Below are positions 1 through 8,093 of a stretch of 22,136 nt of DNA, piece by piece. Location of the stretch: the NCBI GenBank assembly GCA_012798135.1, contig JAAZNU010000261.1, positions 1 through 22,136 on the forward strand. Direction: 5' to 3'. Each line of letters opens with the position of its first letter. The first letter of the stretch is position 1. This DNA is from Veillonellaceae bacterium. Lineage in GTDB: Bacteria; Bacillota_C; Negativicutes; UBA1444. A program made the translations under genes and the position numbers. The notes under the pieces are model-generated. The model saw only the letters and a list, made by a program, of their open reading frames with translations, searched no databases and was not told the origin of the DNA.

Positions 1-140
1 AGGGCAGCTGGGCCTACAGCGACTCGCACAACGACCTGCCCCTGCTGGGCCTGGTGGACCACCCCGTGGCCGTCACCCCCGACGACCTGCTGCGCCAGCA
101 CGCCCTGTCCCGCCGCTGGGAGATTTTGGATTTGATGTAG
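1..140 (+). CDS. HAD-IB family phosphatase, C-terminal end (partial)
   Basis: This is the last 45 codons of a gene that enters from the left; the reading frame begins at base 3 and stops with TAG at 138-140. The peptide contains YSDSHNDLPLL followed by a P-V-A-V-x-P-D-D-L-L stretch and ends WEILDLM. The S-D-S-x-x-D-L-P-L-L motif holds the Mg-binding aspartates of motif IV in the HAD-IB subfamily (SerB-like phosphatases), and the following V-x-P-D-x-x-L plus a final Trp-containing strand is usual for that subfamily, so the family call is firm. The substrate cannot be told from this fragment. Almost every codon up to base 120 ends in G or C (about 74% GC by my count over 120 bases), unlike all later genes, which suggests transfer or a chimeric junction. 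It converges on the small-subunit gene across a 53-base gap. Confidence 0.8.
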   Translation, partial: GSWAYSDSHNDLPLLGLVDHPVAVTPDDLLRQHALSRRWEILDLM

Positions 141-193
141 AGCTTTACGATAGGGTGTACATTGACGCCTGGCAGGTGGAATCGAAAATCATT

Positions 194-718
194 TCACCTT
201 GTCAGCTTCAGCGTAAGAAGGGTCTCCAGAATCTGGTCAGGGTTGGGGGGACTCCCGGGGATATGGGCCAGGCGCACGCTGGAGATTTCTTGGGGCAGCG
301 GGACGGTGGCATAGGAATGTTGGAAAACACTGTCTCCGGCGATGTCATCGCCGATGGTGACGACCCAACGGGGCTCGGGCATAGCATGGAAAGCGTTGAG
401 CAGCGGACCTTCCATGTTGCGGGTGAGCGGGCCGGTGATTAAGAGCAGATCGGCGTGCCGGGGAGAGGCGACTAAATGAAAGCCATAGCTCTCGGCATCA
501 TACACCGGGTTGAATATGGCAAGGATTTCCTGTTCGGCGGCATTACTTGAGCCACAGTCAATGACGCGGATAAAAACAGAACGTCGTCTTCTCACGCCTG
601 GCGTTGGCCACCGGGTTTCGGTGTACAGCGGTTTGGCCCAGGGAATCAGGCGCCTTAGTCGCTTGATTAGCTGCACGAGGATGTACATTTTACCCGTGGG
701 AACGTCCTTCTCTTTCAC
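194..718 (-). CDS. Group 4 hydrogenase/complex I-like small subunit (HyfI/NuoB-like) lacking all Fe-S cysteines
   Basis: Encodes 174 residues resembling the NuoB/HycG/HyfI subunit, which normally carries the [4Fe-4S] cluster nearest the active site at the membrane junction. Family hallmarks are present: the D-x-G-S-x-N-x-x-E segment at 54-62, ITGPLTRNM at 94-102, MPEPRWVV at 113-120, IGD at 122-124 and IPGSPPNP at 153-160. All four expected ligands are replaced: Ser58 and Ala61 in the first motif, Asp125 after GD, Ser156 in the normal PGCPP. Cys55 is upstream of the usual positions. The protein therefore should not bind the cluster and is probably a structural relic or a repurposed subunit. 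Start is GTG at 718, overlapping the large-subunit stop (GTGA), so translation is likely coupled; an in-frame ATG at 685 has a weaker ribosome site. It is the last gene of the unit. Confidence 0.85.
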   Translation of the reverse strand: MKEKDVPTGKMYILVQLIKRLRRLIPWAKPLYTETRWPTPGVRRRRSVFIRVIDCGSSNAAEQEILAIFNPVYDAESYGFHLVASPRHADLLLITGPLTRNMEGPLLNAFHAMPEPRWVVTIGDDIAGDSVFQHSYATVPLPQEISSVRLAHIPGSPPNPDQILETLLTLKLTR

Positions 719-2415
719 AAATCTGCTCCTGAGTAGGATAGACCGAAACTGGCATTGATAATCGGAAAATCAACCAGGGAAGTTCTCTGATCCGTTCCGT
801 CAGGTGGGGCTACCGCGCTACAGAGGCCAGGCCAGTTCAACATGGATGGGTCGCGCACTTTGCACCTGAAGATATGCTCGAATTTGTCCTTCATGATCCA
901 GTATATAATGTCGCCACGCCAACCCTCCGCGTAGCCCAACCCGACATCGAAGTTTGGCACGCCGGTATAGTTCACCGGTGTAAGCAAAGGTACGGCATTG
1001 GTGTGCTTGATCTGGCCTAAGAACTTCTCGATCAGACGGACAGCAACATCAACCTCGATTACACGCTGGACGAAGCGGCAAAACACATCGCCACGCATCT
1101 CAAAGTTCTTTGGAAACGGTAGATCCGCCGAAGCGGGGCCATCCATGATGATCTGTTTGACCTCTGCGTCTTGATAAGGACCGAAAGGATGTTGGAGACG
1201 AAAGTCTCGCGAAACGCCAGACGAGCGGGCGATCAAGCCGGTCACCCCCAGTTTCAAGGCCGATGCACGAGAAAGCGACCCGGTGTTGATCGTCCGCTCG
1301 CGGAAATCCGCCCGAATGGCCATCATACGGGCGATAGCCATAAAACGACCCACTTCGGAGCGCAGGACAGAAATTACAGATTGGCAATCCAGTGGTTCGG
1401 GAATGCGAACCCCCCCCACCTGGTTGACTCCATTCAAGAAACGGCTCCCACTAATGCGCTCACACAGGCGCATCAGCTGCTCGCGGATTACCGACATATC
1501 ACTGGCCGGAATCTCGAGCGCAAGGTCATGTGCCAGTATACTGCACGCTTGAATATGGTTGACCAGCCGTTCCAGCTCCAGAAAAGCCGCCCGCAAGAGG
1601 TGCACTGTTTCAGGAATCCGGGTTTTAGATAAATTTTCCACTGCTTTGCAATAAGCCAGGGTATGGGCAAAGGCCGTATCCCCGGATACCCTGGACGCCA
1701 GGGTTACGCCATTGGCCAGGTTGAAATGGCTTTGGAACAGCCTCTCAATACCTTTATGGGTGTAACCCAACAGCAAGTCAATGTGTTCGATGGCTTCCCC
1801 ACTGGTGCGGAACAGGAAATGCCCCGGCTCAATGACACCGGCGTGGATAGGCCCCACCGGTATCAGCACTTCCCCTTCTACCGCTTGTTGGGGCCTGCTG
1901 AGGCCGGGTGGAATCGACGGCTCAGTATCGATCTGATTGAGCATATGCTGAAGTGCCAGCTGAGTCGAGTCACGGCGCAGGGGACTTAACACAGCAGGAT
2001 AGCTGTTATGTAGATAGGTCTGGGAATGGCCCAAGGGGGTGTCTTGTTCGGGAAACAGGCCAAACATATCGGCAATCTCTTGCTCAAAGACAGCCGCCGC
2101 GGGAAAGATGGAGCAAATCGAAGGATAGGTTGCCCTGCTTTGCTGCAAGCTGTATTCGATGGTCAAGATCACATTTTGGAGCGGATGGGAGAATAACAAG
2201 TAGATCTTGAAGCAATGATCTTCCAACCCGCGCTCATCATTGGCAATCATCAACATGAGATAATAGTCATTGTGGGCGATCTCTTCGCAAAAAGCCACGA
2301 GCTGCGCTGGATCGTTGACCAGGAAATGCTGTTGCGTTCTCCCGGATCGATATACTTCCACGCCATATTTCTGGCCTATCTGGCGCAATTGTTGGAATGC
2401 CTGTTGTCGGTCCAT
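715..2415 (-). CDS. Hydrogenase large subunit-like protein, NuoC-NuoD fusion (HyfG-like), without Ni-Fe ligands
   Basis: Encodes 566 residues. Roughly 1-160 form a NuoC-like domain (FEQEIADMFGLFPE near 110-123); 180-566 form the NuoD/hydrogenase large-subunit domain, with VGPIHAGV, GYTHKGIERL and the closing RDPSxLNWP region. Fusion of the two domains is the rule in HycE/HyfG. The first metal motif, R-x-C-G-x-C-x-x-x-H in true [NiFe] enzymes, reads R-V-S-G-D-T-A-F-A-H (Ser244, Thr247), and the C-terminal CxxC is replaced by LSYSGADL at the very end. No Ni-Fe site can form, which is the defining trait of Ehr-type complexes. I chose ATG at 2415, four bases after the upstream stop; GTG at 2430 would overlap that gene. 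It overlaps the next gene by four bases. The quinone or partner specificity is unknown. Confidence 0.85.
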   Translation of the reverse strand: MDRQQAFQQLRQIGQKYGVEVYRSGRTQQHFLVNDPAQLVAFCEEIAHNDYYLMLMIANDERGLEDHCFKIYLLFSHPLQNVILTIEYSLQQSRATYPSICSIFPAAAVFEQEIADMFGLFPEQDTPLGHSQTYLHNSYPAVLSPLRRDSTQLALQHMLNQIDTEPSIPPGLSRPQQAVEGEVLIPVGPIHAGVIEPGHFLFRTSGEAIEHIDLLLGYTHKGIERLFQSHFNLANGVTLASRVSGDTAFAHTLAYCKAVENLSKTRIPETVHLLRAAFLELERLVNHIQACSILAHDLALEIPASDMSVIREQLMRLCERISGSRFLNGVNQVGGVRIPEPLDCQSVISVLRSEVGRFMAIARMMAIRADFRERTINTGSLSRASALKLGVTGLIARSSGVSRDFRLQHPFGPYQDAEVKQIIMDGPASADLPFPKNFEMRGDVFCRFVQRVIEVDVAVRLIEKFLGQIKHTNAVPLLTPVNYTGVPNFDVGLGYAEGWRGDIIYWIMKDKFEHIFRCKVRDPSMLNWPGLCSAVAPPDGTDQRTSLVDFPIINASFGLSYSGADL

Positions 2416-2419
2416 CGCG

Positions 2420-4033
2420 TTACTTCGCACCGTTCTGTAAAATCAAGACGCTGTTTTCAATGATTTGAGTCAGGTTCACTGGCCAGTTTGGAATGGTAAT
2501 GCCGAACAGCAAGATGATGATGATCATCAAAACAAAAGGCATGAGCAATAACAAGGCTAAGGGAGAGAAATTAGGTTCCAACGTCGGAATTGGGGAAGGG
2601 CCGAGCAGCAGGCGGGCCAGATGGCTGACCAATCCTCCAAAGATAAGGGTGACCGTGACAACGAAAACGATGACAGCGACCTGGGCTTCAGCCGGGGGGA
2701 TAATTCCAGAAGCTGTCTGACCGGCAGATTGGAACGCGGCCCACAAGATCATAAATTCGCTCATGAAAATGTTGAAGGGCGGCATTCCTACCAACGCCAG
2801 TCCACCGAAAGCGAGGATCGTGCCCGAAATGGGCATACTTTTCAAGATCCCGCGGATCGATCCCTCGTCTTCGGTGATACCGCTAGCTTTGAAATACTCG
2901 TATTGCATCGATCCAAAGACAAGGAACATGAGCGATTTCGTCATAGCGTGGTTTAAGGCATGCAACAGTGCGCCAAACAGGGCGACGGGGGTACCAATGC
3001 CAATGCCGAAGGTAATGATTCCCATATGCTCAAGGCTGTGGTAAGCGAGCACGCGTTTGAATTTGTTTTTCTTCAGGATAAACGGCACGGCCAGGACCAA
3101 CGATAGAAGCCCGGCGGCAAGCAGGAGCTGAGATGGAAAATTAGGCACCGGGGCTGCTTCTGGGTGAGCTTTCAGGTTGAGGTTAGTGATGGTGTAAAAC
3201 CGGAGGATGGCATACAGGGCCGATTTGAGCATGACGCCTGAGAGCAACGCACTCACCGGCGACGGAGCTTCTCCATGTCCATCAGGAAGCCAGGTATGCA
3301 TGGGCGCAAGACCGGCCTTGGTGCCATAACCAATCAGGATGAATAGAAACGAGAGGAGCACAAAATTAGGTTCTAGGGCCTTTGCATTTTCTGGTTTGGC
3401 CAGCTCCGACCAGAGCATCGGGCTGCTGAATGTAATGGCCGACTGCCCGTTACTTAAAACAGGGTTTGCCCTGGCGAGAAAAAGGGTGCCAAGCAAGGCA
3501 AAAATAATCCCGGTAGTCGTGATGGTCATAAACTTCCAGGAGGCTTCCACTGCCAGGCGGTGGCGCAAGTAGCGCACCAGCACTGTGGAGAAGATGGTGG
3601 TCAGCTCGACGAAGATCCATAACACGACGAGATTATCGACCATCGGAACCAGCAGCATGGTTAGATGGAATAAATTGAGAAAGACATGGAAGGTAAACGG
3701 GTTGTGGTACTGGTTGTGTTTTGCGTCGAATTGCAGGAAGGGAATAGTGTAAATGGATGCAAAAAAGGCTACCAGGTTGACCAACAAAACAAAGTAAATA
3801 CTTAAGGAATCGAGATACAGCGTCAATAAAGGAATATTGACAATCCTGGGCGACCCTTCCAGAACCATATTGGCTAACACAATAGAAATGATGAGGGATA
3901 ACAGAGACAGCAGGATAGTGGTGATGTTAATCCAAAAGGGATAATGGCGGAACAGGAATACCAAAAGGATCGCCACCACTGGCGTCAGGATAATGCTAAT
4001 GGAAAGGATTTCGAAGGATAAGATCGTGTTCAC
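2420..4033 (-). CDS. Antiporter-like membrane subunit (HyfF/MrpD/NuoM family)
   Basis: Encodes a very hydrophobic 537-residue protein with about 14 predicted membrane segments, like HyfF and the NuoL/M/N and MrpA/D ion-pathway subunits. Characteristic motifs are WIFVELTTI (Glu143, the conserved TM5 glutamate), GYGTKAGLAPMHTWLPDGHGEAPSP (Lys239, TM7) followed by SGVMLKSALY (Lys270), YHSLEHMGI, and LNHAMTKSLMF (Lys366). The charged residues used for proton or sodium transfer in this family are thus retained although the hydrophilic subunits lost their redox ligands. I take GTG at 4033 as start: it lies four bases after the previous stop and is preceded by AAGGG at a good distance. The longer frame to 4072 would need TTG and would overlap the previous gene by 35 bases. 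Confidence 0.87.
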   Translation of the reverse strand: MNTILSFEILSISIILTPVVAILLVFLFRHYPFWINITTILLSLLSLIISIVLANMVLEGSPRIVNIPLLTLYLDSLSIYFVLLVNLVAFFASIYTIPFLQFDAKHNQYHNPFTFHVFLNLFHLTMLLVPMVDNLVVLWIFVELTTIFSTVLVRYLRHRLAVEASWKFMTITTTGIIFALLGTLFLARANPVLSNGQSAITFSSPMLWSELAKPENAKALEPNFVLLSFLFILIGYGTKAGLAPMHTWLPDGHGEAPSPVSALLSGVMLKSALYAILRFYTITNLNLKAHPEAAPVPNFPSQLLLAAGLLSLVLAVPFILKKNKFKRVLAYHSLEHMGIITFGIGIGTPVALFGALLHALNHAMTKSLMFLVFGSMQYEYFKASGITEDEGSIRGILKSMPISGTILAFGGLALVGMPPFNIFMSEFMILWAAFQSAGQTASGIIPPAEAQVAVIVFVVTVTLIFGGLVSHLARLLLGPSPIPTLEPNFSPLALLLLMPFVLMIIIILLFGITIPNWPVNLTQIIENSVLILQNGAK

Positions 4034-4037
4034 CGGG

Positions 4038-4802
4038 TTACCCTTGTAGATGATCCTGCTGGTCGATTTCAATCGTGTTGGAAATACGGTGCAGGTCGGG
4101 CAACAGCACCACCAGGATGGTTAAGGTAATGGCGATGTAGAGGAAAAGGCCAACTACAAAAGTGATCACGATTACCGGGCTGCTGATAATGCGAATGGCG
4201 GCGAGAAACATGCCGTGTTCCATAACCAGCAAGCCCATGATTTGCGAGATGATATCATGCTTGCTGCGCATGATCGACAATCCCAGGAGAAGTAGCGACA
4301 GGGAAATGGCAAGGATGCTCGCCAACAGCGGGTCTTTTTTCTCGATACTAAAGGCAGTTACAAAGGCAAGGATTATCAAGATCAGATCGACCACAATGGA
4401 GAGGATGCTGTGCTGGTAGGAGAATTGTTGAGACAACCAGACGGGGAGGGCGCGACGGTAGATATTATCACGGACATCTTTGCGAAACAACAACAGGATG
4501 TGACGCCAGCCCGATTTAACTTCAGCGACGGTGGCCTGGGCAAGTAGCGGTTCGATGGCCAGTATCAACAGGATCGGGATTAAGGCGAACAATAATAATA
4601 TCAATACCCGGCTGTTGGATTCGTAGGTTTCCACTGGACTGAGGCCGGTGAGGATCACAATGAGAGTCAGGATACCGGATTGGATTCTGTACAGGGGGAT
4701 CATCTGGGACACTGTGCTGGCCATGGATATCATCATCGCCATAATCAGCATGGAGAAGGCCAGGATGTTGATCAACTCATCGTAAGAAACAGAAAAGCTC
4801 AT
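4038..4802 (-). CDS. HyfE/NuoK-like membrane subunit
   Basis: Encodes 254 residues with about six or seven membrane segments. The C-terminal stretch HDIISQIMGLLVMEHGMFLAA (the glutamate is Glu195) matches the HyfE/MrpC/NuoK signature in which a buried glutamate takes part in ion transfer. A hydrophilic insertion of about 45-50 residues (near 84-132, containing FRKDVRDNIYRRALP) lies between membrane blocks and makes the protein longer than the roughly 216 residues I recall for E. coli HyfE. I chose ATG at 4802 because GAGG lies seven bases upstream; the frame is open to 4856, but that would overlap the preceding gene and adds a basic leader. The gap to the HyfC-like gene is 31 bases and to the HyfF-like gene 4 bases. 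No separate HyfD-like gene is present. Confidence 0.82.
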   Translation of the reverse strand: MSFSVSYDELINILAFSMLIMAMMISMASTVSQMIPLYRIQSGILTLIVILTGLSPVETYESNSRVLILLLFALIPILLILAIEPLLAQATVAEVKSGWRHILLLFRKDVRDNIYRRALPVWLSQQFSYQHSILSIVVDLILIILAFVTAFSIEKKDPLLASILAISLSLLLLGLSIMRSKHDIISQIMGLLVMEHGMFLAAIRIISSPVIVITFVVGLFLYIAITLTILVVLLPDLHRISNTIEIDQQDHLQG

Positions 4803-4833
4803 TTCGAACCTCAGTTTTTCGAACCGTTTTCGG

Positions 4834-5823
4834 TTATTGGAAGTAACCCATGACAACTGCTACAAAAACTGCCAGGATGGAAAAGGCCAGCGCAATTCCA
4901 CTGGGCGGGAGTAGGGCAGTGAGGCGCAACTTTGCGCGAGACATCTCCCAGAGCGCCAGCACAAGGTCCGTCAAAACAAGCTTTACGAGATAAACCAGGA
5001 TGAAAACAGCCAGCATCAAGAGGGGCTGTTCGGGTGAAGCCAATGAACGGGGCAAGACGAGATTCAACAAGAAGGTCATAAAGAATGTCAAACGCATGGC
5101 ATCCGCCCATTCGATAAAGGCCAGGTAAACCCCACCGTATTCCAGAGATATAGCCTTTCCGATCATGGTCAACTCGAGATGGGTGGAAGGGTTATCGAAC
5201 GGGATCCGTCCGGCTTCGATGAGCATCACAATCGTGATGGATACAAATACCAGCCAGAGCGAGGGGTTGGCTAAGGATTCGCTAACGTTGAGATCTGCAC
5301 GATAGCGCATGATAGCGGTCAGATTGGTGGTGTGGAAGTTCAGCGCCAAAGCATAGGTGGCGACAATCAGGGTAGGCTCTGTCAGGACGTGGATGAACAT
5401 CTCGCGTCCGCTGCCCAGGCGGGTAAATGAAGAACCGGTATCCATACCAGCCAGGCCGTAGAAGAAACGAGCCAGGCCAAAGAGATAGATGAGGATCAAG
5501 AAATCCGTCACCGGTGGGTAGCCGGAAGCCCCGTTTGCATTCAGGCGGTCAGGCAGGTAAAAAATTGGGATGAGCATACCTGCAAGGGCATAGCAGGCAA
5601 ACACGATAAACGGCGTCGCCAGGAACACCCAGGATGTGTGTTCAGGTATGACCGGTTTACGATGCAGTAGTTTCCATAAATCTCGATAAGCCTGGTCGGG
5701 CAAGGCCCCACGCCGTCCTTGCAGACGTGCTTTAAACCAACGAAGCGTACCTAATACGCCAGGAGCGACGATTATGTAAACGACAGCCTGAAACAACGAG
5801 TAGGATAAGGCCTGAGTAATCAT
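4834..5823 (-). CDS. HyfC/HycD/NuoH-like membrane anchor subunit
   Basis: Encodes 329 residues with about eight membrane segments, the length usual for HyfC/HycD/NuoH. This subunit connects the hydrophilic arm to the antiporter-like subunits and in complex I forms the quinone chamber and the E-channel. Visible landmarks are GALPDQAYRDLWKLL at 39-53 (the conserved cytoplasmic loop after TM1), DTGSSFTRLGSGREM at 128-142, LTEP at 147-150, EAGRIPFDNPSTHLELTM at 203-220 (with Glu203, Asp210 and Glu217) and an EYGGVYLAFIEWAD segment at 228-241. The acidic residues that relay the coupling signal are therefore kept. The start ATG at 5823 overlaps the HyfB-like stop as ATGA, consistent with translational coupling. 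Confidence 0.88.
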   Translation of the reverse strand: MITQALSYSLFQAVVYIIVAPGVLGTLRWFKARLQGRRGALPDQAYRDLWKLLHRKPVIPEHTSWVFLATPFIVFACYALAGMLIPIFYLPDRLNANGASGYPPVTDFLILIYLFGLARFFYGLAGMDTGSSFTRLGSGREMFIHVLTEPTLIVATYALALNFHTTNLTAIMRYRADLNVSESLANPSLWLVFVSITIVMLIEAGRIPFDNPSTHLELTMIGKAISLEYGGVYLAFIEWADAMRLTFFMTFLLNLVLPRSLASPEQPLLMLAVFILVYLVKLVLTDLVLALWEMSRAKLRLTALLPPSGIALAFSILAVFVAVVMGYFQ

Positions 5824-8093
5824 GGCTGCGTCTTCCCGGTTAAAGCCAGCAGCGAAATCAGAATGGCGATGAAGAGGAGGAAAATATACAACAGGTAATG
5901 GCGGATATCGCCATCCTGGAAACGATTTCCAAACCAGTTTGAGGTGCGCAGGAGATGCACTGTAAACGCGTTGTATGCCCGACGGGCATAATCGATAATG
6001 ACGATCTGTTGGGTGAGTCTTTCCTGGTACGGAACCGGGGGAGACAATTCCTCATACGCTCCATCTGCCAGGATCGACGAGTGTTGCTTGCGAAGGGCGA
6101 AGGGCTTCCAGATTAAAGATGAAAAAGCCGCCCCGGTGTAGCGCAAGGCATGGGGAAAATAGGGCAGCCCACACACCCAGGGCTGCCCAAATTGGGTGAA
6201 CTTCCTGCTCTGGGCCGTTCGGGAATGGAGGAAGACGCCGATCAGGACGGAGGCAACCAGGATGATGAAAAGAAATATGATGATCCCGCCGGGCAGGCGA
6301 CCATCATACAGCCAATTATTCAATATTCCTGGCAAGGCAATTTCCTCGGGAGGTGCTGGCCGGGTTTGCCCCGGAATCTGGACGGCCAGGCTGATATTGC
6401 CGAAGGCAGTTACCTGTTCAAGCGTCCAGCCGGGAAGCAAACAGGTGGCTATGCTTCCTAGTTGAGTAGTAACCGGAGCATAAAACAAGCCCAGCAGCAG
6501 GCAAAGCGCGGCGAAAACGAGCAAGACAATGCGCATGGGCCAACGAACTTCCCCTGGTTTCATTTTTTGCAGGGTCTCACTACTCTGTGGTGCGCCAAGC
6601 AGGACTTCGCCGGTGATTTTGACAAAAGCCAGAGCCGTGAGAGCGAAAGCAACGGCCAGGCTGACAATGACGATCACCAGGCAGATGAGCAAGAGCGACT
6701 TTTGGCGGGTCAGGAAGAAGTTTGAACCGGCGAACATGGATTGGAGCGTCAGCCACTCACTGATAAAACCATTGAAGGGTGGAAAGCCGGCAATGGATAT
6801 GGCTCCAATCAAAAATGTAGTAGAGGTGAGCGGGTACCATTTGAGCAACCCACCTAGCTTTTCGATTTCGACCGTTCTGGTGCGATTTTCGATTGCTCCG
6901 GTGCAGAAGAACAGCAAGCCTTTAAAGATCGAATGGTTCAGCAGGTGGTAAAGACTGGCCACCACACTCAGGCCGGCAAGACCGTTAAGGGATTCCTGGA
7001 TCAGGGAGTTGTCTGTCGGATTACTGCCATACTCTGACCGGAAAATTAATGCCATGCCGATCCCGGCCAGGATAATACCGATATTTTCGACGCTGTGCGA
7101 AGCCAGGGACGTTTTTAAGTCTTTGGACAGGATGGCAAAGAATACGCCAAAAAGGGCGGTCGCGCTGGCGAGAAGTAAAACCAACCAACCCCACCACCAG
7201 TGTGCTGGCTGGAGAAATTGGAAAAAGAACCGGTACATGCCATATATGCCTGAAACCTTCAAGGCGATGCCAGACATCATGGCGTGGATGCTGGTGGGTG
7301 AGTAAGGGTGAACCATGGGCACCCAGATGTGCCAGGGGAAAATCCCTGCTTTGATGCCAAAACCGGCCAGGGCGAGCAGAAATGCCAGATCTGCGGGGGC
7401 CTGGCTGATGGTGATGCCTTTACGAAATAGGTCAAAGGAAAACCCCGCCGGGGTTCCTTTTATTTGCTGGATAGATAGTTCCAACAGGGCGGCCGCGATC
7501 AGCATACCGCCAACGTGCTCAAAGATAATGTAAATTTTGAAGGCGGTCTTTGATTTTTCCAAAGCTTCGCCAGCGGCCTCCCCATGCTCGATATAGGCGT
7601 TGTGGCGATGGAGGGCAAGGTAGGAGAAAGCCAGGGTCATACACTCGAGCGCAATCAAGAAAGTGAACACGGAATCTGCCAGGATCGTGAGCACGATCGA
7701 TAACACAAAAAGGCCAAAGACGCCGCTGATCCGGTGACGTTCGCGGCTCTCTTCTAAAGAGACGGACATGTGCAGCACTACGGCGGCGGTAAAAACGCCG
7801 GTGAGGAGGAGAAAAAACGAGGATAGCCGGTCCGCATAAAAGGAAAAATCTATAGCGGGTAGATCCTGGCGCATGGCCGGGAAGGTCGAAAAGGTAACCG
7901 GCTGCGGATTTTCGAGACCCCAGAAAACCAGGGCGGCAACGATGGTAATGATGGCGCCGATGAAGGACAGCCCCATGGAGATGCTCGTACTTATTTTCTG
8001 ATACCGCCCGCCGAGAATGAATGGCAGCACGCAGCTCGAGCAGTACAGGATCAATATCAGACAGATGTAGGTGCTAAGAAATACGGATTCCAT
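5820..8093 (-). CDS. Large antiporter-like membrane subunit (HyfB/HycC/NuoL family)
   Basis: Encodes 757 residues with about 15-16 membrane segments. The core matches HyfB/HycC: FLIALECMTLAFSYLAL with the TM5 glutamate (Glu150), GFGIKAGIFPWHIWVP (Lys248), SGIALKVSGIYG (Lys279), the SKDLKTSLASHSVENIG segment (323-339) and LNHSIFKGLLFF (Lys391). The C-terminal part holds the HyfB/HycC-specific block WVCGLPYFPHALRYTG at 639-654, an amphipathic stretch and a final membrane helix at 734-751. It is longer than E. coli HyfB, mainly through its central loop and tail. The protein should provide ion half-channels and the lateral helix. It is first of the six membrane-complex genes, and its ATG at 8093 lies inside the end of the upstream NTPase gene (20-base overlap), which ties the two together. 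Confidence 0.88.
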   Translation of the reverse strand: MESVFLSTYICLILILYCSSCVLPFILGGRYQKISTSISMGLSFIGAIITIVAALVFWGLENPQPVTFSTFPAMRQDLPAIDFSFYADRLSSFFLLLTGVFTAAVVLHMSVSLEESRERHRISGVFGLFVLSIVLTILADSVFTFLIALECMTLAFSYLALHRHNAYIEHGEAAGEALEKSKTAFKIYIIFEHVGGMLIAAALLELSIQQIKGTPAGFSFDLFRKGITISQAPADLAFLLALAGFGIKAGIFPWHIWVPMVHPYSPTSIHAMMSGIALKVSGIYGMYRFFFQFLQPAHWWWGWLVLLLASATALFGVFFAILSKDLKTSLASHSVENIGIILAGIGMALIFRSEYGSNPTDNSLIQESLNGLAGLSVVASLYHLLNHSIFKGLLFFCTGAIENRTRTVEIEKLGGLLKWYPLTSTTFLIGAISIAGFPPFNGFISEWLTLQSMFAGSNFFLTRQKSLLLICLVIVIVSLAVAFALTALAFVKITGEVLLGAPQSSETLQKMKPGEVRWPMRIVLLVFAALCLLLGLFYAPVTTQLGSIATCLLPGWTLEQVTAFGNISLAVQIPGQTRPAPPEEIALPGILNNWLYDGRLPGGIIIFLFIILVASVLIGVFLHSRTAQSRKFTQFGQPWVCGLPYFPHALRYTGAAFSSLIWKPFALRKQHSSILADGAYEELSPPVPYQERLTQQIVIIDYARRAYNAFTVHLLRTSNWFGNRFQDGDIRHYLLYIFLLFIAILISLLALTGKTQP

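Noticed and set aside
155..442. Plus-strand reading frame opposite the small-subunit gene
   Set aside because: It is antisense to a gene with clear family motifs and its own product has none.
1171..1632. Plus-strand frame of 153 codons opposite the large-subunit gene
   Set aside because: It is a shadow of the conserved NuoD-like domain, with no recognisable motifs.
194..8093. A functional [NiFe] hydrogenase, formate hydrogenlyase or NADH dehydrogenase
   Set aside because: Both Ni-Fe cysteine pairs and all four small-subunit Fe-S ligands are missing, and no ferredoxin, flavin or formate dehydrogenase subunit is present.
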